Assembly (NCBI GenBank): GCA_021783935.1
Contig: JAJXTK010000273.1
Span: 1 to 8,155 of the forward strand
Source: Myxococcales bacterium
GTDB taxonomy: Bacteria; Myxococcota_A; Polyangia; Polyangiales; JADJMO01
Length of the DNA stretch: 8,155 nt
Direction: 5' to 3'
Made by a program: the position numbers and the translations under genes. Below the pieces are notes generated by a model. That model was not told where the DNA came from, ran no database searches, and saw nothing but the letters and a program-made list of their open reading frames with translations. Each line of letters starts with the position of its first letter. Positions within the stretch are counted from its first letter, which is position 1. This document shows positions 5,781-8,155 of the stretch, one piece after another.

Positions 5781-7766
5781 TCAGTGCCAGCAGAAGGAGG
5801 CGATGGGCGTCGTGGGGGTCGGCGGCGTCGCACTGAAGAGCCACGCGTCGCTCGCCGTCGGCGAGGCGAGGTTCTGCGCGTTGGTGTCGACGCAGACGCT
5901 CGTGTCGCCGTCCTTGTCGAGCTTCGGGGCGCGGCTCGGGATCGGCTCGACGCTGCACGGATCGGCGCCGCCGCTCCACGTCACGCGCGCGACCTGCCAG
6001 AGGTCGCCCATGGCGAACTTGCCGGTCGACGTCGCGATGTTCGAATCGAAGAGCGCGGGCCTCGCCGCCGCGAGGGGCACCTCGGGCGCGAAGCCGAGGG
6101 CGAGGCGGCGCTGGCCGTCGCAGTAGACGTTCACGTGCGCGTGGGCCGCGGCGCCGCGGTAGAAGTGCACGCCGAGCAGGAACTGATCGCCCGCGTTCGG
6201 CGCGTCGACGTTGATGTTCTCCGGGCCGCAGAACTCGGCCGACGGCTGGAAGGTGCTCGGCCGCGGCGCGCTCGGATCGGTGATCGCGAGGTTGCACTGC
6301 ACGTTGTCGCGATCGAGCCGCGGGTTGTCGCACGCCTGCGTCGGCATCCGCAGCGAGCCCCAGCCGTGGCACGCGCTCGGATCGCTCTGCGCGTACCCCC
6401 AGCCGGGCGCCGGTACGTCGCAGCCGGGCACGCCGCCGACGCACCCCGACCCGCAGGCGTAGTAGCAGTCGTCCGCGTTGGGCGCGGCGCCGCACGCGCC
6501 GAACCACCCGTGGCTCCCGTCGCAGCTCGGGTTGCCCTGCAGGCGCGCGAGGTGGAGATCGATATCGGTGGTCGAGAGCGGCCCCGCGCTGGACATCATC
6601 GAGCTCGCGCCCATGTCCCAGCACATCTCGGCGCGCACGCCCGGCCAGCGGACCTGGACCTTCTGCGAGCAGGCGTAGTGCTTGCCGCGCAGGTCGAATT
6701 CCCCCGTGACTATGTAGTCGCCCGAGAGCGAGAAGGCCGGCCAGATCTGGTGGCGCGCGTCGTCGCTCGGCGTCTGCAGGCCGCGCTGGTTCGCCTGCGC
6801 GCCGAAGCTCGCGGACTCGACGCCGATGCGGTCGGCAGTGGTCGCGTCCTTGCCGTCGTAGATCGCGAAGGTCGGGTGCGGCAGGATCTCGTCGCAGTCG
6901 CCCCCCGTGACGCTCCAGCGCCACCCCGTCGCGCGGCCGGGATCGACGCCGTGGATCCAGCTCGCGCCGTCGAAGACGAACGGCGTCGAAGGGCTCGGAT
7001 CGAGCGGGTTCGGCTTCTTGCGCTCGAGATCGGTCGCGATCGGGTAGGGGGCGGCGACCAGCGGCTCGGTCGGGCAGCTGACGACGACGTCGTAGCAGGA
7101 GCAGTCGACGCCGGCCGGGTTCTCGTCGACGCCGTCGCAGTCGTAGTCGCCGGGGGCGCAGACGTCGCTCGCGTACGCGCCCTCGGCGCCGCGACACGTC
7201 CCGTCCCACGCCGCGCGCAGGAACTCCCCGGCCCCCGTCTGCACGCAGCGCATCGAGCCGCGCGCGTTCTCGCGGCACCAGCCGACGGCGCTCCCCGTCG
7301 CGTCCGCCTGGCTGGCCGGCAAGAGCCAGCAGGTGCGCGTCGCGCCCGGAGGGTGCGCGTCGTCGCAGCGGCACCCCTCGTCTACGACGCCGTCGCAGTC
7401 GTCGTCGAAGCCGTTTCCGTAGAGGCCATTCGGGAAGGTGCCGCTCGTGTCGCTGCGACCGTCGCACTCGTCGTCCGTCGGCGGGGCGCAGCGGCGCGCA
7501 TATGGGCCCGGCCCGCGCACTCCGGTCCCGCCGTCGATGCAGCTCGTGGCCACCTCCGGCGCGCCGTCTTGCAGGTTCGCCCCGCCGCCGGCCTCGCTCA
7601 TCGCGTCCGGCAACCCCCCTTCGACCTCGAAGCCCGAGACCATGGGCCCCTGGCCCGGCCCGGCTGCGCTTGCTCCGTCGGAGTCCACCGTCGCACTGCT
7701 CCCCGGCATGCAGCCGGCGAGGACGATCGCGAATGCGCCGAACAGGCGCGGACGACGCGTTGCCAT
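5781..7766 (-). CDS. Cysteine-rich lipoprotein with MopE-like metal-binding motifs
   Basis: A 661-residue exported protein. A short basic N-terminus, hydrophobic run and lipobox L-A-G-C (Cys19) mark a lipoprotein; residues 20-75 are a low-complexity linker. 'NGFDDDCDGVVDEGC' (118-132) matches the MopE-type putative metal-binding motif, and 'GDYDCDGVDENPAGVDC' (206-222) is a second, shortened version. Later, 'DIDLHLARL' (401-409), 'GWFG' and 'DDCYYAC' (432-438), 'LDRDN' (484-488), 'GPENINV' (514-520), 'LGVHFYRG' (531-538) and 'LWQVARVTW' (589-597) follow the pattern of a C-terminal domain I recall from myxobacterial MopE-like surface proteins. I count 33 cysteines, 32 besides the lipid one, so many disulfides are likely. 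ATG 7766 is preferred to ATG 7820: the extra 18 codons are poor in GC3 and spoil the signal peptide. No good Shine-Dalgarno is visible. Function is unknown; metal binding is family inference. Confidence 0.88.
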   Translation of the reverse strand: MATRRPRLFGAFAIVLAGCMPGSSATVDSDGASAAGPGQGPMVSGFEVEGGLPDAMSEAGGGANLQDGAPEVATSCIDGGTGVRGPGPYARRCAPPTDDECDGRSDTSGTFPNGLYGNGFDDDCDGVVDEGCRCDDAHPPGATRTCWLLPASQADATGSAVGWCRENARGSMRCVQTGAGEFLRAAWDGTCRGAEGAYASDVCAPGDYDCDGVDENPAGVDCSCYDVVVSCPTEPLVAAPYPIATDLERKKPNPLDPSPSTPFVFDGASWIHGVDPGRATGWRWSVTGGDCDEILPHPTFAIYDGKDATTADRIGVESASFGAQANQRGLQTPSDDARHQIWPAFSLSGDYIVTGEFDLRGKHYACSQKVQVRWPGVRAEMCWDMGASSMMSSAGPLSTTDIDLHLARLQGNPSCDGSHGWFGACGAAPNADDCYYACGSGCVGGVPGCDVPAPGWGYAQSDPSACHGWGSLRMPTQACDNPRLDRDNVQCNLAITDPSAPRPSTFQPSAEFCGPENINVDAPNAGDQFLLGVHFYRGAAAHAHVNVYCDGQRRLALGFAPEVPLAAARPALFDSNIATSTGKFAMGDLWQVARVTWSGGADPCSVEPIPSRAPKLDKDGDTSVCVDTNAQNLASPTASDAWLFSATPPTPTTPIASFCWH

Positions 7767-7876
7767 CGCTGAGATCGATGCGACGAGACTCCCTAGGTTC
7801 TGACGAACGGAACATGCCATTGACCGCGAATCGGCTCATCGCGTCTATGCACTTGTCGCGTCGCGCACCCTCGCCC

Positions 7877-8155
7877 TCAATCCCCGCTCCCCATTTCCCC
7901 ATTCCCCATTCCCCGTTCGAGCAAGCCCGCTTGCCGACAGCCGCCGCTGCCGCTGCCGCTGCCGCTGCCGCTGCCGCTGCCGCTGCCGCTGCCGCCACCG
8001 CCGCCGCCACCGCCACCGCTACCGCAACCGCAACCGCCACCGCAACCGCCGCCGCTGCCGCTGCCGCCACCGCCGCCGCCACCGCCACCGCTACCGCAAC
8101 CGCAACCGCCACCGCAACCGCCGCCGCCACCGCAACCGCCGCCGCCTCCGCCACC
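7877..8155 (-). CDS. 3' end of a gene encoding a Gly/Ser/Cys-rich tail (partial)
   Basis: Read from the right edge on the minus strand, codons beginning at 8155 stay open for 92 residues to TGA at 7877-7879. The first 74 or so are almost only Gly, Ser and Cys: glycine blocks, repeated 'GCGS' and 'GGGC' units and an (SG)8 run. They are followed by 'GGCRQAGLLERGMGNGEMGSGD'-type residues, given here as GGCRQAGLLE then RGMGNGEMGSGD. I prefer this frame because the middle codon base is always G in the repeat and most third-base changes are silent between glycine codons, whereas shifted frames change Ala to Val or give poly-Arg. Plus-strand Pro/Leu or Ala readings are also open, so the choice is not certain. 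Gly/Cys tails like this occur at the ends of some bacterial membrane proteins; the main domain is outside the window, so function is unknown. The MopE-like gene starts 110 nt downstream on the same strand. Confidence 0.55.
   Translation of the reverse strand, partial: GGGGGGGCGGGGGCGGGCGCGSGGGGGGGGGSGSGGGCGGGCGCGSGGGGGGGGGSGSGSGSGSGSGSGSGGCRQAGLLERGMGNGEMGSGD
7882..7914 (-). other. G-quadruplex motif (five G4 runs)
   Basis: The minus strand carries five runs of exactly four Gs, at 7911-7914, 7904-7907, 7897-7900, 7889-7892 and 7882-7885, separated by AAT, AAT, AAAT and AGC. Any four consecutive runs meet the classical G-quadruplex definition with very short loops. It lies on the coding strand, in the last codons of the Gly-rich tail gene, and upstream of the MopE-like lipoprotein. 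It could fold in the mRNA or the DNA; a role in termination or expression is inference. Confidence 0.75.
7944..7991. repeat. Perfect (CCGCTG)8 hexanucleotide array
   Basis: Eight exact CCGCTG units lie head to tail. In the favoured minus-strand frame each unit adds one Ser-Gly pair, so changes in unit number keep the frame. Flanking sequence on the right is a less regular GCC-type triplet repeat. Confidence 0.95.
7979..8127. repeat. 72-bp tandem duplication
   Basis: Bases 7979-8055 and 8051-8127 are identical over 77 bp at an offset of 72 bp, including distinctive interior words such as CTACCGCAACCGCAACC. The match breaks at 7978/8050 and 8056/8128. The period is 24 codons, so the duplication keeps the reading frame and doubles a Gly/Cys/Ser block. 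Perfect identity suggests a recent event or ongoing correction. The repeat tract continues to the right edge. Confidence 0.95.

Noticed and set aside
3569..5833. A 754-codon minus-strand open frame across the UbiA gene.
   Set aside because: It is Arg/His/Asp-rich without domains and lies opposite a clear membrane protein gene; a GC-driven shadow.
5784..7772. A 662-codon plus-strand open frame opposite the MopE-like lipoprotein.
   Set aside because: It mirrors the real gene almost exactly, is Arg/Ala/Val-rich with no motifs, and the minus-strand frame has a signal peptide, paired cysteines and family motifs.
7767..7820. An upstream start (ATG 7820) for the MopE-like lipoprotein.
   Set aside because: The 18 extra codons have mixed third bases, unlike the gene, and bury the signal peptide; ATG 7766 gives a normal lipoprotein leader.
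7805..7825. A sigma-54-like TGGCAT element on the minus strand upstream of the MopE-like lipoprotein.
   Set aside because: The GG of the -24 part is present but the -12 GC is missing at the required spacing.
4837..8154. A continuous minus-strand open frame of 1105 codons from the repeat tract to the end of the hydrolase.
   Set aside because: Only the last 296 codons (from ATG 5727) look like a protein. The rest is Arg-rich antisense-like sequence overlapping the MopE-like lipoprotein in another frame, a common effect of high GC content; a giant fusion is not supported.
7930..8155. A CRISPR array at the right edge.
   Set aside because: The repeats are contiguous short triplet and hexamer units and one 72-bp duplication, with no unique spacers.

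Overview
The window is very GC-rich (G or C at most third codon positions), with dense genes and short gaps. An aroA–cmk neighbourhood, two lipobox lipoproteins and a cysteine-rich protein with MopE-type 'DDDCDG' motifs together suggest a myxobacterium-like deltaproteobacterium (Polyangiales/Sandaracinaceae type). This placement rests on gene content and composition read by eye, not on a search.

Layout, left to right. (1) 1-623, +: the C-terminal half of aroA (EPSP synthase, shikimate pathway), cut by the window edge. (2) 624-754: a short gap holding a long interrupted inverted repeat (633-715) and a compact hairpin (735-752) between convergent genes. (3) 755-1465, -: a lipoprotein whose body resembles the DUF2278/YukJ family. 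(4) 1466-1575: a divergent promoter region. (5) 1576-4864, +: a tightly packed three-gene operon of cmk (CMP kinase), a one-pass membrane protein with a GYF_2/DUF4339-like N-terminus, and a UbiA-family integral membrane prenyltransferase of the polyprenyl-phosphate phosphoribosyltransferase type. The first junction is a 4-nt ATGA overlap and the second is 2 nt. (6) 4837-5727, -: an alpha/beta hydrolase whose 3' end overlaps the UbiA gene tail-to-tail by 28 nt. (7) 5781-7766, -: a 661-residue cysteine-rich lipoprotein with two MopE-like acidic motifs and a C-terminal 'DIDLHL' domain. (8) 7877-8155, -: the 3' end of another gene that encodes a Gly/Ser/Cys tail and runs off the right edge. It contains an (SG)8 array and a 72-bp tandem duplication, and ends in a strong G-quadruplex motif just before its stop codon.

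Functionally, aroA and cmk are housekeeping genes often found near each other; here a lipoprotein gene on the other strand separates them. The cmk operon carries two membrane proteins that may act in the cell envelope. The minus-strand genes on the right (Gly-rich tail gene, MopE-like lipoprotein, hydrolase) lie head to tail and could be co-transcribed, and two of them look exported or surface-associated. I see no mobile-element transposase, CRISPR array, tRNA or rRNA. The less ordinary signals are the DUF2278-like lipoprotein, the inverted-repeat element after aroA, and the cluster of tandem repeats and G-quadruplex motif at the right edge.
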